Below are positions 1 to 8,933 of a stretch of DNA of 64,000 nucleotides, piece after piece; within the stretch, counting starts at the first letter, position 1, and every line of letters begins with the position of its first letter. The stretch lies in assembly GCA_017631795.1 (NCBI GenBank), contig JAGBSO010000030.1, positions 277,461-341,460 of the forward strand. Direction: 5' to 3'. The position numbers were made by a program, and so were the translations under genes. This stretch comes from Clostridia bacterium. GTDB lineage: Bacteria; Bacillota; Clostridia; Oscillospirales; Acutalibacteraceae. The notes beneath the pieces are model-generated. The model was not told where the DNA came from, did not search any database, and saw nothing but the letters and a program-made list of their open reading frames with translations.

Positions 1-5
1 ATTGC

Positions 6-34
6 TTGACAAAATGATGAATTTGTCGTAAAAT
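6..34 (+). promoter_or_regulatory. Sigma-A-type promoter of the uxuA-aldolase operon, with overlapping inverted repeat
   Basis: TTGACA (6-11), a 17-base spacer and TAAAAT (29-34). An inverted repeat GACAAA (8-13) / TTTGTC (22-27) with an 8-base loop covers the -35 end and the spacer, which is where a repressor operator would sit. The repeat is seen; its binding by a uronate regulator is inference. Confidence 0.7.
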
Positions 35-69
35 TTATAATGAATAAATTTGAAATAAGGACTGATTTT

Positions 70-1122
70 ATGAAGCTTTCTTTCCGTTGGTACGGCAAAG
101 ACGATAAAATTACATTGCAGCATATCAGACAGATTCCCGGCATGGATTCAATCGTAACAGCTGTTTACGATGTTCCCGTTGGTGAAGTCTGGAGTCGTGA
201 AAGTATTGCAGATCTCAAGAAGATGACTGAGGATGCAGGACTTAAATTTGATGTTATCGAAAGTGTTCCTGTTCACGAAGATATCAAGCTCGGTAAACCT
301 TCACGTGAAAAATATATTGAAAATTATTGTGAAAACATCAGAAGACTTGGTGAAGCAGGAGTTAAATGCATCTGCTATAACTTTATGCCTGTTTTTGACT
401 GGACAAGAACTCAGCTTGACCATGTTCTTCCCGATGGTTCAACTTCACTTGTTTATTATCAGGAACAGGTTGATAAGGTTGATCCTCTCAAGAGTGATTC
501 TGACCTTACTCTTCCCGGTTGGGATGCTTCTTACACAAGAGATGAGCTTGCAAGCGTTGTTGCAGAATACAACGCAATGACAGAAGATGATCTCTGGGAT
601 AATATAATGTATTTCCTCGAAAAAGTTATTCCTGTTGCAGCAGAGTGTGATATAAATATGGCTATTCATGAGGATGATCCCTGCTGGAGCATCTTCGGAC
701 TTCCCAGAATTATCACCGATGAAAAGAATCTTGACAGATTCCTTTCTCTTGTCGATGATCCTCATAACGGTCTTACATTCTGTGTCGGTTCACTCGGTTG
801 TTCAAATAAGAATGATATTGTTTCAATGGCAGCAAAGTATGCAAAAATGGGCAGAATTCATTTCGTTCATATGCGCAATGTTGCAGTTCTTGATAACGGA
901 TTTGAAGAAAGAGCACATCTTTCATCATGCGGCAGCATCGATATGTATGCTGTAATGAAAGCTCTCCATGACAACGGTTTTACAGGCTATGTAAGACCCG
1001 ACCACGGCAGAATGATCTGGGGTGAAACAGGCAGACCCGGTTACGGTCTGTTTGACAGAGCACTCGGTGCAACATATCTCAACGGTCTTTGGGAAGCAAT
1101 TGAAAAGGGTAGTAAGGAGTAA
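70..1122 (+). CDS. uxuA: Mannonate dehydratase (UxuA)
   Basis: Cytoplasmic enzyme that dehydrates D-mannonate to 2-keto-3-deoxy-D-gluconate in glucuronate catabolism. The N-terminus [12 protein letters not shown], the IRQIPGM stretch just after it and the C-terminal VRPDHGR segment are typical of UxuA. The 350-residue length matches the family. An in-frame ATG at 40 exists, but family proteins begin at MKLSFRWYG, and AAGG lies 9 bases before ATG 70. The gene is followed after 5 bases by a KDPG aldolase, the next steps of the same pathway. No uxaC, uxuB or kdgK is in view, so those steps are encoded elsewhere. Confidence 0.95.
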   Translation: MKLSFRWYGKDDKITLQHIRQIPGMDSIVTAVYDVPVGEVWSRESIADLKKMTEDAGLKFDVIESVPVHEDIKLGKPSREKYIENYCENIRRLGEAGVKCICYNFMPVFDWTRTQLDHVLPDGSTSLVYYQEQVDKVDPLKSDSDLTLPGWDASYTRDELASVVAEYNAMTEDDLWDNIMYFLEKVIPVAAECDINMAIHEDDPCWSIFGLPRIITDEKNLDRFLSLVDDPHNGLTFCVGSLGCSNKNDIVSMAAKYAKMGRIHFVHMRNVAVLDNGFEERAHLSSCGSIDMYAVMKALHDNGFTGYVRPDHGRMIWGETGRPGYGLFDRALGATYLNGLWEAIEKGSKE

Positions 1123-1127
1123 TAAAA

Positions 1128-2087
1128 ATGAATGAAGTTCTTAAAGAAATAAGCAAAATCGGTATTGTTCCGGTTGTAAAAATTGACGATGCAAAGGACG
1201 CTGTGCCTCTTGCAAAAGCTCTTATAAACGGCGGTCTTCCTTGCGCAGAAGTTACATTCAGAACAGCAGCTGCAGAAGAAGCTATTTCTCTTATGTCAAA
1301 GGAATTTCCTGAGATGCTTGTAGGTGCAGGTACCGTGCTTACAACTGAGCAGGTTGATAAGGCTATCGGTGCAGGAGCAAAATTTATTGTTACTCCCGGT
1401 TTCAATGAGAAAATTGTAAAATACTGTATTGACAAGAATATTCCTGTCACACCCGGATGTCCTTCAACATCTGATATTGAAGCAGCTCTTGCTCTCGGTC
1501 TTGATGTAGTTAAATTCTTCCCCGCAGAAAACCTCGGCGGTATCAGCATGATAAAAGCTCTTGCTGCTCCTTATGTTGGTGTTAAGTTTATGCCCACAGG
1601 CGGTATCAATGCTAAGAATATCAACAGTTATCTTGATTGTGATAAGATTCTTGCTTGCGGCGGAAGCTGGATGGTTAAGGATACTCTTATCAATGAAGGT
1701 AAATTTGACGAAATTGAAGCACTCACAAAAGAAGCTGTTGCAAATATGCTCGGATTTAAACTTGCACATCTTGCAATCAATTGTGAAGATGAAGCAAAGG
1801 CAAAAGCTGTTGCAGATATGTTTACTCTTTGTTTCAATTTCTCACAGAGAGAAATCCCCGTCAGCTATTTCTGTACAGATGAAATCGAAGTTATGAAATT
1901 TAACGGCAGAGGCACAATGGGTCATATCGCAGTTAAGACAAATTATATGGATAAAGCTGTTGCTTACCTTGAAAGAAAGGGTATTGCACTTGATTATGAA
2001 TCAGCACAGTATGATGCAAAGGGCAATATGACATTTATCTATCTCAAAGAAGAATTCGGTGGTTTTGCTGTTCATCTTTGCCTTTAA
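1128..2087 (+). CDS. KDPG/KHG aldolase (Eda type) fused to a C-terminal VOC-like domain
   Basis: Residues 1-205 form a class I KDPG aldolase that splits 2-keto-3-deoxy-6-phosphogluconate into pyruvate and glyceraldehyde-3-phosphate. The general acid E41 (AEVTFRT) and Schiff-base lysine K129 (VVKFFPAE) are present, with VTPGCPSTSDI before the latter. Ordinary Eda proteins stop near residue 210; this one continues about 110 residues (210-319) with a beta-alpha-beta pattern resembling a glyoxalase/VOC half (KLAHLAINCEDEAKA, then MGHIAVKTNYMDKAVAYL). AAGGAG (1113-1118) precedes ATG 1128. Operon with uxuA. The aldolase call is firm; the extra domain's class is inferred from pattern only. Confidence 0.9.
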   Translation: MNEVLKEISKIGIVPVVKIDDAKDAVPLAKALINGGLPCAEVTFRTAAAEEAISLMSKEFPEMLVGAGTVLTTEQVDKAIGAGAKFIVTPGFNEKIVKYCIDKNIPVTPGCPSTSDIEAALALGLDVVKFFPAENLGGISMIKALAAPYVGVKFMPTGGINAKNINSYLDCDKILACGGSWMVKDTLINEGKFDEIEALTKEAVANMLGFKLAHLAINCEDEAKAKAVADMFTLCFNFSQREIPVSYFCTDEIEVMKFNGRGTMGHIAVKTNYMDKAVAYLERKGIALDYESAQYDAKGNMTFIYLKEEFGGFAVHLCL

Positions 2088-2102
2088 TTCTTAAATAAAA
2101 CT

Positions 2103-2130
2103 AAAACCTGTCTCTGACAGGTTTTTTTTG
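2103..2130 (+). terminator. Rho-independent terminator after the aldolase
   Basis: A 10-bp stem (2103-2112 with 2116-2125), 3-base loop and T-run. It separates the catabolic genes from the transporter/LRR unit. Confidence 0.9.
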
Positions 2131-2172
2131 TTATTTTTTATAAAATTTCTTTATTCACATTCTTGTTGTATA

Positions 2173-2201
2173 TTGAAAATATATATTTTATATGTTATAA
2201 T
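2173..2201 (+). promoter_or_regulatory. Promoter of the transporter/LRR unit
   Basis: TTGAAA (2173-2178), 17-base spacer, TATAAT (2196-2201), 31 bases ahead of the transporter start. The cassette therefore has its own promoter downstream of the aldolase terminator. Confidence 0.75.
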
Positions 2202-2232
2202 ATTAAAAATATTTATAAAGGAGATGATTGCA

Positions 2233-3999
2233 ATGAGTGAGAAATTTGATAAAGCCGTCACAACCGTGAAGAATTTTGCCACGGAAGTGAAAACTCATTG
2301 GAATACTCCGGCAGAAGGTAAATATGTTCCTTATAAGGAATATAAGGACGTTGTTATCGGTGTCGGTGCAAACTATACTGGCTCAAAGATTCTTGAGTAC
2401 ATAGGTTTCTGGTCAAGCTGTTTCCTCATCATGTATCACTACAAGCTGCCCTATCTGACATTCTCTGTTATAGGTCTTCTTAATATGCCTCTCGGATATG
2501 TTACAGCGCTTATCTGGTGGTATGTTTGTGATAACCTTGGCTTCCTTCCTAAAAAGAAAGAACGATTGATTTATCTGCTCTATGGACTGATGATGTTCTT
2601 TGGTATATCGTCGTTAATATTTGACTATTCCAGATTATTTGATCAGTCAGGTTCATTTATCACAATGCTTAACAGTTTTGAAGGTATGAATGCAACCGCA
2701 TGTTTCAAGACATTCGGTACTCATTTCCTGTATTCAGGTTGGGTTGGTGCAAGAAATATCTTCTGGCGTAAGAAACTTCTTCCCAAATACGGAAGATATA
2801 AGTATTCACTTTACTGTGACGTTATTCCCAAGTGTGTAATGGTTTTCCTTATCGGTTGGCTTCCTGTTTACAACATCCCTGATGTTGCTACTCGTGTATG
2901 GGTTGCAAACCTTCTTTTTGCTACATATAACGTATTCGGTTTCGGTAATGTTCTTGAAGAATGTACAAAGCGTATCAGCCCCAATCTTCAGGAAAGAATT
3001 CTTATCCGTAGCTATCCCGTAAAGATTTCTCACATTTTCAATTCTATTCTTGCAATTATTCTTCCTGCAATTGTAGGTATGCTCCGTCATAAATGGGCAG
3101 ATATCAATTTCTACAGATTTGTTATCCCCATCACATTCACAATTTCAGCTGCATTCACAATGTATCTGGCAGGCAGAATCAAAGAACGAATACCGCAGCC
3201 ACCGATTGAGAAGAAAGTACAGATCAAGTTCTGGGACGGTATGCTCGGTGTTCTAAAAAACAAATATCTCCTTATTAATACCATAGTCGGACTTATTGAT
3301 GCTCTTGGTAACGGCATGCTGCCCTTTGCAACAATTCTGTATTTCTATACATTCCGTCTCAGCGGTCTGCCTTATTCACTTATTGTTGCACTTATTTCAT
3401 TTGCAGGTACTCCGCCTGATCTTCTTTCTCCCTATTTCCTCAAGAGATTCTCATATAAGCAGATTATGATTTTCTATCAGCTCAGCCGTGCAATCGGTAA
3501 TGCTATTATTGCCGTTGCTATGTGGACTCTTGGTGATAATCTTGCTCTTTGTGGCACAATCTGTATTGTTGTTCTCTTCTTTATGGAAATGACTAAGACT
3601 GTGCCCACTACAGCAGGTCACGATATGGGTGTACGAATCAATGACTACCAGATGTATCTTTCAGGTGAAAGACTTGAAAGTTTCGGCGGTATTTTTGGTT
3701 GGTTTACAGGTCCCATTACAACATTTATCGGTCTTATTATTCCCATATTCCTTCTCAAATACGGATTCAACAGCAACTGGGAAATCCTTTTCTTCGATGG
3801 CTCAAGAAGAAATATCGTTGTTATTCCCATTATCGTTGACACAATCGGTTTCTTCCTTATGTCAATTCCGTATTTCTTCTGGGACTATGATAATAAGAAA
3901 CAGAACCTTGTTATGGAAGTTCTTAAACGCCGTGCTGAGGTCACCGAAAAGAAGGCAGCAGAAGAAGGAAAATCAACTGCCGGCAGCTATAAAGGTTAA
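2233..3999 (+). CDS. MFS/GPH-like sugar transporter, first paralogue of the cassette
   Basis: Polytopic inner-membrane protein of 588 residues with about 12 predicted hydrophobic segments, probably a secondary carrier for hexuronides or their oligomers given its place after uxuA and the aldolase. The cytoplasmic N-terminus carries an HWNTPAEGKYVPYKEY signature shared with the paralogue at 6230-8002. Both also share RIKERIPQPP-like and DYQMY(L/I)SGER segments. It is longer than a usual MelB-type carrier (450-500). ATG 2233 is chosen because AAGGAG (2218-2223) lies 9 bases upstream; the reading frame extends further upstream without a ribosome site. Substrate is inferred from context only. Confidence 0.8.
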   Translation: MSEKFDKAVTTVKNFATEVKTHWNTPAEGKYVPYKEYKDVVIGVGANYTGSKILEYIGFWSSCFLIMYHYKLPYLTFSVIGLLNMPLGYVTALIWWYVCDNLGFLPKKKERLIYLLYGLMMFFGISSLIFDYSRLFDQSGSFITMLNSFEGMNATACFKTFGTHFLYSGWVGARNIFWRKKLLPKYGRYKYSLYCDVIPKCVMVFLIGWLPVYNIPDVATRVWVANLLFATYNVFGFGNVLEECTKRISPNLQERILIRSYPVKISHIFNSILAIILPAIVGMLRHKWADINFYRFVIPITFTISAAFTMYLAGRIKERIPQPPIEKKVQIKFWDGMLGVLKNKYLLINTIVGLIDALGNGMLPFATILYFYTFRLSGLPYSLIVALISFAGTPPDLLSPYFLKRFSYKQIMIFYQLSRAIGNAIIAVAMWTLGDNLALCGTICIVVLFFMEMTKTVPTTAGHDMGVRINDYQMYLSGERLESFGGIFGWFTGPITTFIGLIIPIFLLKYGFNSNWEILFFDGSRRNIVVIPIIVDTIGFFLMSIPYFFWDYDNKKQNLVMEVLKRRAEVTEKKAAEEGKSTAGSYKG

Positions 4000-4014
4000 A
4001 GGGGGGATAAGTTC

Positions 4015-5247
4015 ATGAGCAAAAAAGAGAAAAAAGAAAAGAAAGTAAAAGGCGAAGTGCTTCAGGAAGATATTCATCTTGATATTCCTGAGGATGAAAT
4101 ATGGACTTATCAGGTGCCCGGCCTTGCAGCACCGCATATCAATAAGCCTTATAAATATTACAATCTCAAAAAGGCAATTTTTGTTATTGTAATTCTTGTA
4201 GCTGTTTCACTTTCAATTTATTTCAGTGTTATGGCTCTTCAGAATGAAACATTTGAATATACTCAGCTTGAAAACGGCTATGAATTCACAAATTTCAGTA
4301 ATACAGGTTATCTCACTGAACTTGAAATTGATTATGTAGCTGAAATAGAGTATATTCCCGGCAATAATGACCCTGCAACAAACTTTAGTGTTGCAAAAGA
4401 TGAAAACAAGCCTGTAACAGCAGTCAGAGAATTTGCACTCAATTGTGACGATAAGATCAAAACAATTTATATCGGTGCTAATGTTGAGTCTGTTGATGAA
4501 AAAGCATTCTATTCATGCTGGTCATTGCAGAATATTGAAGTTGATGAAAACAACCCCAATTACTGTGATATCGACGGTGTTCTTTACAACAAGGATAAGA
4601 CAGAGATTCTTTGCTATCCTTGTGATCATGATGAATATCTCCGTCAGAAATACGGTTATGAAACTGAACTGTTTACTGATGATATTACACCGGAATATGA
4701 AAGAGATGTTCAGACATATGTTGTTCCGTCAACAGTTACAAGACTTGGCGTTATGTGTATGAACTATGCTAACTTAAGAAAGATTTATCTTCCTGAAGGT
4801 CTTAAGACAATTGAAACTCTCGCAGTTTTCAAACTTCATGAAAGAAAGAATGAGTGGGAAACAACACCCTCTCTCAGTAATGTATATACATATAAGAATA
4901 ATAATGTGACAGATACACATTTTACATCTGAAGAAGTTCTTGGTGAAATTTATCTTTCACTTCCCGAAGGTCTTGAATTTATCGGTTCAGACTCATTCAG
5001 CTACAATCAGAATCTTCAGTATGTTTACATTCCTGCAAGTGTAAAAGAAATCGGACATCATGCATTCTGGGATACCTGTTATAAGGAAGACGGCGAAATT
5101 AAGGGTGTAGCTGTTATGAATGTTGCAGTCAACGAAGAAGAATTTGCAGCAAAAATAGTTGGCGACAACTGGATTCCGCAGTACGATTATCTTCTCTTCA
5201 AAAAGAATATTGACATTAATTATTCTGCAGAAAGAGCTGAAAAATAA
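4015..5247 (+). CDS. Membrane-anchored leucine-rich-repeat (LRR_5/BspA-like) protein A
   Basis: A lysine-rich cytoplasmic N-terminus (1-52), one transmembrane segment (about 53-74) and an extracytoplasmic domain of BspA/LRR_5 type repeats. Repeats are seen around residues 145-205 (IKTIYIGANVESVDEKAF), 230-275 (VVPSTVTRL) and 305-350 (LPEGLEFIGSDSFSYNQNLQ). There is no signal-peptidase site, so it should stay as a type II anchored protein. It starts 15 bases after the transporter stop behind GGGGGGAT and is followed by a second, related LRR protein. The family usually mediates protein or glycan contacts outside the cell; a role as partner of the flanking transporters is inferred from position. 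Confidence 0.75.
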   Translation: MSKKEKKEKKVKGEVLQEDIHLDIPEDEIWTYQVPGLAAPHINKPYKYYNLKKAIFVIVILVAVSLSIYFSVMALQNETFEYTQLENGYEFTNFSNTGYLTELEIDYVAEIEYIPGNNDPATNFSVAKDENKPVTAVREFALNCDDKIKTIYIGANVESVDEKAFYSCWSLQNIEVDENNPNYCDIDGVLYNKDKTEILCYPCDHDEYLRQKYGYETELFTDDITPEYERDVQTYVVPSTVTRLGVMCMNYANLRKIYLPEGLKTIETLAVFKLHERKNEWETTPSLSNVYTYKNNNVTDTHFTSEEVLGEIYLSLPEGLEFIGSDSFSYNQNLQYVYIPASVKEIGHHAFWDTCYKEDGEIKGVAVMNVAVNEEEFAAKIVGDNWIPQYDYLLFKKNIDINYSAERAEK

Positions 5248-5264
5248 ACAGGGGAGTGGTAAAT

Positions 5265-6227
5265 ATGCCAACCTGGAAAAAAATCTTATTTGTTATTGTT
5301 CTTGCATCATTTATAGGACTTTCTTTGTTTTTTACATTCTATTCAATTGCACGAGATACATTTGAATTTGAAGAACAGACAAATGTAGGAGAAATTGAAG
5401 GATTGAACGGTTGGGTGTTTTACGGATTCAACGGTAATTCCTCTGTAAAAGAAGTTTATGTGGATTATGCCCGAGATGAAAACGGAGATAATCCCGATAC
5501 TTCTAAGCCTGTTGTCGGTGTTGATTCATTTACAATTGTAAGTGACGAAAATGTTGAATATATTTATATAGGTAAAGATGTTCAGTATATCAGTGATCAG
5601 GCATTTTATTACTGTAAGATGCTTAAAGCTGTTTTTGTAGATGATGAAAACCCGTATTTCTGCGATGTTGACGGTGTTTTGTTTACAAAGGATATGAAGA
5701 CCCTTATTCTTCACCCTATCTGTAACGGAAACTGGAAAGTCGAAAACGGTATTGCTGAAAAAAATGATACATTTGTAATTCCCGAAGGAGTTGAAAATGT
5801 AGGAGGTTACAGCTTTTATAAAAATAATGACCTTGTACACCTTTCTTTCCCAAGCACTCTTAAAACAATAGGTGATATGGCTTTCTTTAGTTGCGGAAAT
5901 ATGTGGAGTGTCTGGTTACCGGAAGGTCTCGAATCAATTGGTGCGGACGCATTCAGTTATTGTGGAAGTATCAGTCCTGTAATGTATATTCCGTCAACGG
6001 TTAAAGTAATTGAAGACTATGCCTTTTTCTCATGTGGAGGCATTTCAACAATGTATATGGGATCTGAAAGTGAAGACGGAATTGAATTCGGCGAAAGCTG
6101 GCTTCCAAAAAATGATTCAAAAGTTGTCTTCAATGTTGCCATAATACCGGAATACGGAAAAACTCTTGATGATGCTAAAGCTGAAAAAGAGCGGATTGAT
6201 AATCTTAATGCTCAGGAGGTTGAGTAA
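5265..6227 (+). CDS. Membrane-anchored leucine-rich-repeat (LRR_5/BspA-like) protein B
   Basis: 320 residues: a very short basic N-terminus, an uncleaved signal anchor (about 6-27) and an LRR_5 ectodomain with repeats such as VEYIYIGKDVQYISDQAF, VIPEGVENVGGYSF and LPEGLESIGADAF. It resembles protein A both in the first repeat block (DENP.(Y)CD(V/I)DGVL) and in the linker after the membrane segment (TFEYTQ / TFEFEE), so the pair looks like an old tandem duplication. ATG 5265 is preferred over GTG 5256 because GGGGAG (5251-5256) is correctly spaced for it. Same operon as its neighbours. Confidence 0.75.
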   Translation: MPTWKKILFVIVLASFIGLSLFFTFYSIARDTFEFEEQTNVGEIEGLNGWVFYGFNGNSSVKEVYVDYARDENGDNPDTSKPVVGVDSFTIVSDENVEYIYIGKDVQYISDQAFYYCKMLKAVFVDDENPYFCDVDGVLFTKDMKTLILHPICNGNWKVENGIAEKNDTFVIPEGVENVGGYSFYKNNDLVHLSFPSTLKTIGDMAFFSCGNMWSVWLPEGLESIGADAFSYCGSISPVMYIPSTVKVIEDYAFFSCGGISTMYMGSESEDGIEFGESWLPKNDSKVVFNVAIIPEYGKTLDDAKAEKERIDNLNAQEVE

Positions 6228-6229
6228 TT

Positions 6230-8002
6230 ATGAGTAAAAATGCTACTGCTGAAAAAGTACCTCTTAAACAGAGAGTAGGTAATCTTATCTCAGAATTCAG
6301 AACTCATTGGAACACTCCTGCAGAGGGAAAATACGTACCGTACAAAGAATATATTTCAATATTTCTTGCTGTTGGCGGTAACTATTCTGCACAGCACCTT
6401 CTTGGATTTCTGTCTTTCGGTACAGGTTGCTATCTTGTAGCTTATTATTATGAAATCCCTATTCTTACTTTTTCTGCAATAAACGCATTTTTCCTTGTGT
6501 CGGGCTATATATGGAGTATGCTCAACATGGGTGTTGATGCAAACTTAGGTTTTCTGCCAAAAAAAACAGAGAAAAAATATTTTACTGTATACTTGTCTGT
6601 TGCTGCAGTAGGCCTGTTGTTACTGATATTTGATTTGTCGTCGATTCTTCCGATTCCTGAAGCAGTTGCTACATATGCAAATACAAAATGGCAAGGTCTC
6701 AATCTGTTCAGTATTTTCAAAATTTTCGGAGCTCATTTCTTTGTTTCGGGTTGGGGTGGCTTCAGAGCTATCATTATAAGAAAGAAACTTGTTCCAAAGC
6801 TCGGAAGATATAAAATTTTTGCATATTCAAACATTGTGCAGTGTCTTATAATGGTTACTCTTATTTGTGAACTTCCTCTGTTTGAAGAGCCTCTGATTGA
6901 CAGAGTTTGGAAATTATATGTTCTTTTCCAGCTTTTCGGAATGTTCAATTTTACAGGTTCTCCACAGCAGATTGCAGATAATATCAGTCCCAACGGACAT
7001 GAACGAATGATTATCAGATGCTGGCCTGTTAAACTCAGCCACATTCTGCGTTCACTGATGACGATGATCATTCCCACAGTATCGGGTATGTTTTTCGTAA
7101 ACGGAATCAGAGACAGAGGCACATTCCAGTATATTATTCCCATTGCACTCGGTGTAAGTGTTCTTATGATGTATTCCGGTCTTGGAAAAATCAAGGAAAG
7201 AATTCCTGCACCTCCTGTTGAAAGGAAAAAATATTATTCATTCTGGGATTGTATTGACGGAATTTCCAAAAATAAATATTTATGGATAAAACAAGCATCT
7301 GCTCTTCTTGATTCTCTCGGAAACGGTATGATCGGTATTGGTCAGATACTTCTTATCTATACATGGCGTGAGACAGGATTCTTTTTTGCTGTTGCAGAAA
7401 ATGCGATTGCTTTTGTCGGAAATCCCGGAGCATTTCTGGCACCGTGGATCAGAAAACGATTCCAGTTCAAGACTTTATTTGTCTTAAAACAGCTTATAAT
7501 GTTTTTCTCAAGCGGAATTTTTATCCTTGCATTCCTGTTTCTCGGTGATTCGCCGATGCTTTGTGGTTTAGTTCTGTTTATCGGAATATGTCTTCGTGAC
7601 TGTCTTAAATCAGCTATTGAAGAAGCATCACATGATATGGATATCCGTATCAGCGACTATCAGATGTATATTTCAGGTGAACGATTTGAAGCCTACCAGG
7701 GTGTTGTCGGTTGGTTCACCGGTCCTATATCTGCACTGATCAGTCTTATCATTCCTCTTATGTTCTATCGTGTTGGTTTTACTTCCGACTGGGACGTACT
7801 TTTTATAAGTGATGTCCGTGTGAAATGTATGATTATCGGTCTTGCATTTGATATGGCAGGATATCTCCTGATGAGTCTGCCATATATATTCTTCTGGGAC
7901 TTCACTGATGAAAAACATGCTGAAATTATGAAAGTTCTGCAGGAACGTGCAGAAGCAGCTGAAAAAGAAGATTCAGAACCGGTTTTGCAGAAAAATGTAT
8001 AA
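6230..8002 (+). CDS. MFS/GPH-like sugar transporter, second paralogue of the cassette
   Basis: A 590-residue, roughly 12-helix carrier paralogous to the product of 2233-3999. It shares the HWNTPAEGKYVPYKEY N-terminal signature, the GRYKIFAYSNI/GRYKYSLYCDV region, the IKERIPAPPVE loop and the DYQMYISGERFE motif. AGGAGG lies inside the end of the preceding LRR gene (6214-6219), and only 2 bases separate the genes, so translation is probably coupled. It completes a transporter-LRR-LRR-transporter order. Either the two carriers work with the LRR proteins as an assembly or they carry different uronides; sequence alone cannot decide. Confidence 0.8.
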   Translation: MSKNATAEKVPLKQRVGNLISEFRTHWNTPAEGKYVPYKEYISIFLAVGGNYSAQHLLGFLSFGTGCYLVAYYYEIPILTFSAINAFFLVSGYIWSMLNMGVDANLGFLPKKTEKKYFTVYLSVAAVGLLLLIFDLSSILPIPEAVATYANTKWQGLNLFSIFKIFGAHFFVSGWGGFRAIIIRKKLVPKLGRYKIFAYSNIVQCLIMVTLICELPLFEEPLIDRVWKLYVLFQLFGMFNFTGSPQQIADNISPNGHERMIIRCWPVKLSHILRSLMTMIIPTVSGMFFVNGIRDRGTFQYIIPIALGVSVLMMYSGLGKIKERIPAPPVERKKYYSFWDCIDGISKNKYLWIKQASALLDSLGNGMIGIGQILLIYTWRETGFFFAVAENAIAFVGNPGAFLAPWIRKRFQFKTLFVLKQLIMFFSSGIFILAFLFLGDSPMLCGLVLFIGICLRDCLKSAIEEASHDMDIRISDYQMYISGERFEAYQGVVGWFTGPISALISLIIPLMFYRVGFTSDWDVLFISDVRVKCMIIGLAFDMAGYLLMSLPYIFFWDFTDEKHAEIMKVLQERAEAAEKEDSEPVLQKNV

Positions 8003-8011
8003 AAAAATAAG

Positions 8012-8045
8012 AGCCGTTACTTTTTGTAACGGCTTGATTTTTTAA
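8012..8045. terminator. Bidirectional terminator between the transporter and whiA
   Basis: A 9-bp stem AGCCGTTAC / GTAACGGCT (8012-8020 and 8026-8034), with A-runs on the left and T-runs on the right, between convergent genes. Confidence 0.85.
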
Positions 8046-8932
8046 TATTTTGCTGCAATATCCATTATTTTTTTCAGTCTGTGATTAACACCGGATCTTG
8101 AAATTGGAGTTGAGAGATTTGCGCCTAATTCGGATAGTGCCATCTCAGGATTATCGAGTCTGAGCTTTGCAAGTTCTTTCAATTCGGGAGGTAACTCCTC
8201 AAATTTGCCTGATTCCATGAGTTTTTCAATTGCATTGATCTGTGCTGCTGCAGCAGCACATGTTTTTTTTATGTTTGCATTATCACAATTTACTTTTCTG
8301 TTGACCTTATTTCTGACATCTTTGAATATCTTTTCATTTACGAGCGTCAGGAAAGAATTATGCGCACCCATAACGCCCAGAATGTTTTCGATATGATAAC
8401 TGTCTTTAAAGTAAATCAGATTAATACCGTTTCTGTCTGACATCTTAGGTGATGCTTCAAAGTCTTCAAACAGCTCAACAAAATCACGGCTTTTGCTTTT
8501 GAATGCAATGTCGAATTCAAGATGATATTCTTTTTTTGGGTCGGTGATTATTCCGCAAGCCAGAAAAACACCTCTTAAAAAAGCACCGAAACAACATTCG
8601 TCTTCAATGTTTGTTATAAGCAGACGCATTGTGTGTTCATTACCTGAATATCCTAATTCGTTAAGGATATCTATTCTTTCATCTTTGCTGTTTACGGAAA
8701 CAGTAATCTTACCCGATTTGGATACAATCTCTTCAGGTTCACATTGTGAAAGATATTTAATTGCTTTTTTATATTTCTGTGCGACAAAATCATAGTCGGT
8801 CATGATGCTGATTTCATCTTTGCTGAAAGATCTTCCGAAATATAATATTCCGTAAGCTTCAGCACGTTGACAGCAATCATTTTCGCATTCTATTGCACAC
8901 AGTTCTTTTTTTACATCTGATGAGAATGACAT
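8042..8932 (-). CDS. whiA: DNA-binding protein WhiA
   Basis: Cytoplasmic DNA-binding regulator linked to sporulation and cell division in Gram-positive bacteria. The N-terminus MSFSSDVKKELCAI, the central LAGLIDADG-like part (CCFGAFLRGVFLACGIITDP) and the C-terminal helix-turn-helix (NPEMALSELGANLSTPISRSGVNHRLKKI) are diagnostic. Length 296 residues, near the low end of the family. It is the last gene of hprK-glcK-murB-whiA and begins 1 base after murB, without a clear ribosome site of its own, which suggests coupling. In many Firmicutes whiA follows rapZ and yvcK; both are absent here. Confidence 0.95.
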   Translation of the reverse strand: MSFSSDVKKELCAIECENDCCQRAEAYGILYFGRSFSKDEISIMTDYDFVAQKYKKAIKYLSQCEPEEIVSKSGKITVSVNSKDERIDILNELGYSGNEHTMRLLITNIEDECCFGAFLRGVFLACGIITDPKKEYHLEFDIAFKSKSRDFVELFEDFEASPKMSDRNGINLIYFKDSYHIENILGVMGAHNSFLTLVNEKIFKDVRNKVNRKVNCDNANIKKTCAAAAAQINAIEKLMESGKFEELPPELKELAKLRLDNPEMALSELGANLSTPISRSGVNHRLKKIMDIAAKY

Positions 8933-8933
8933 A

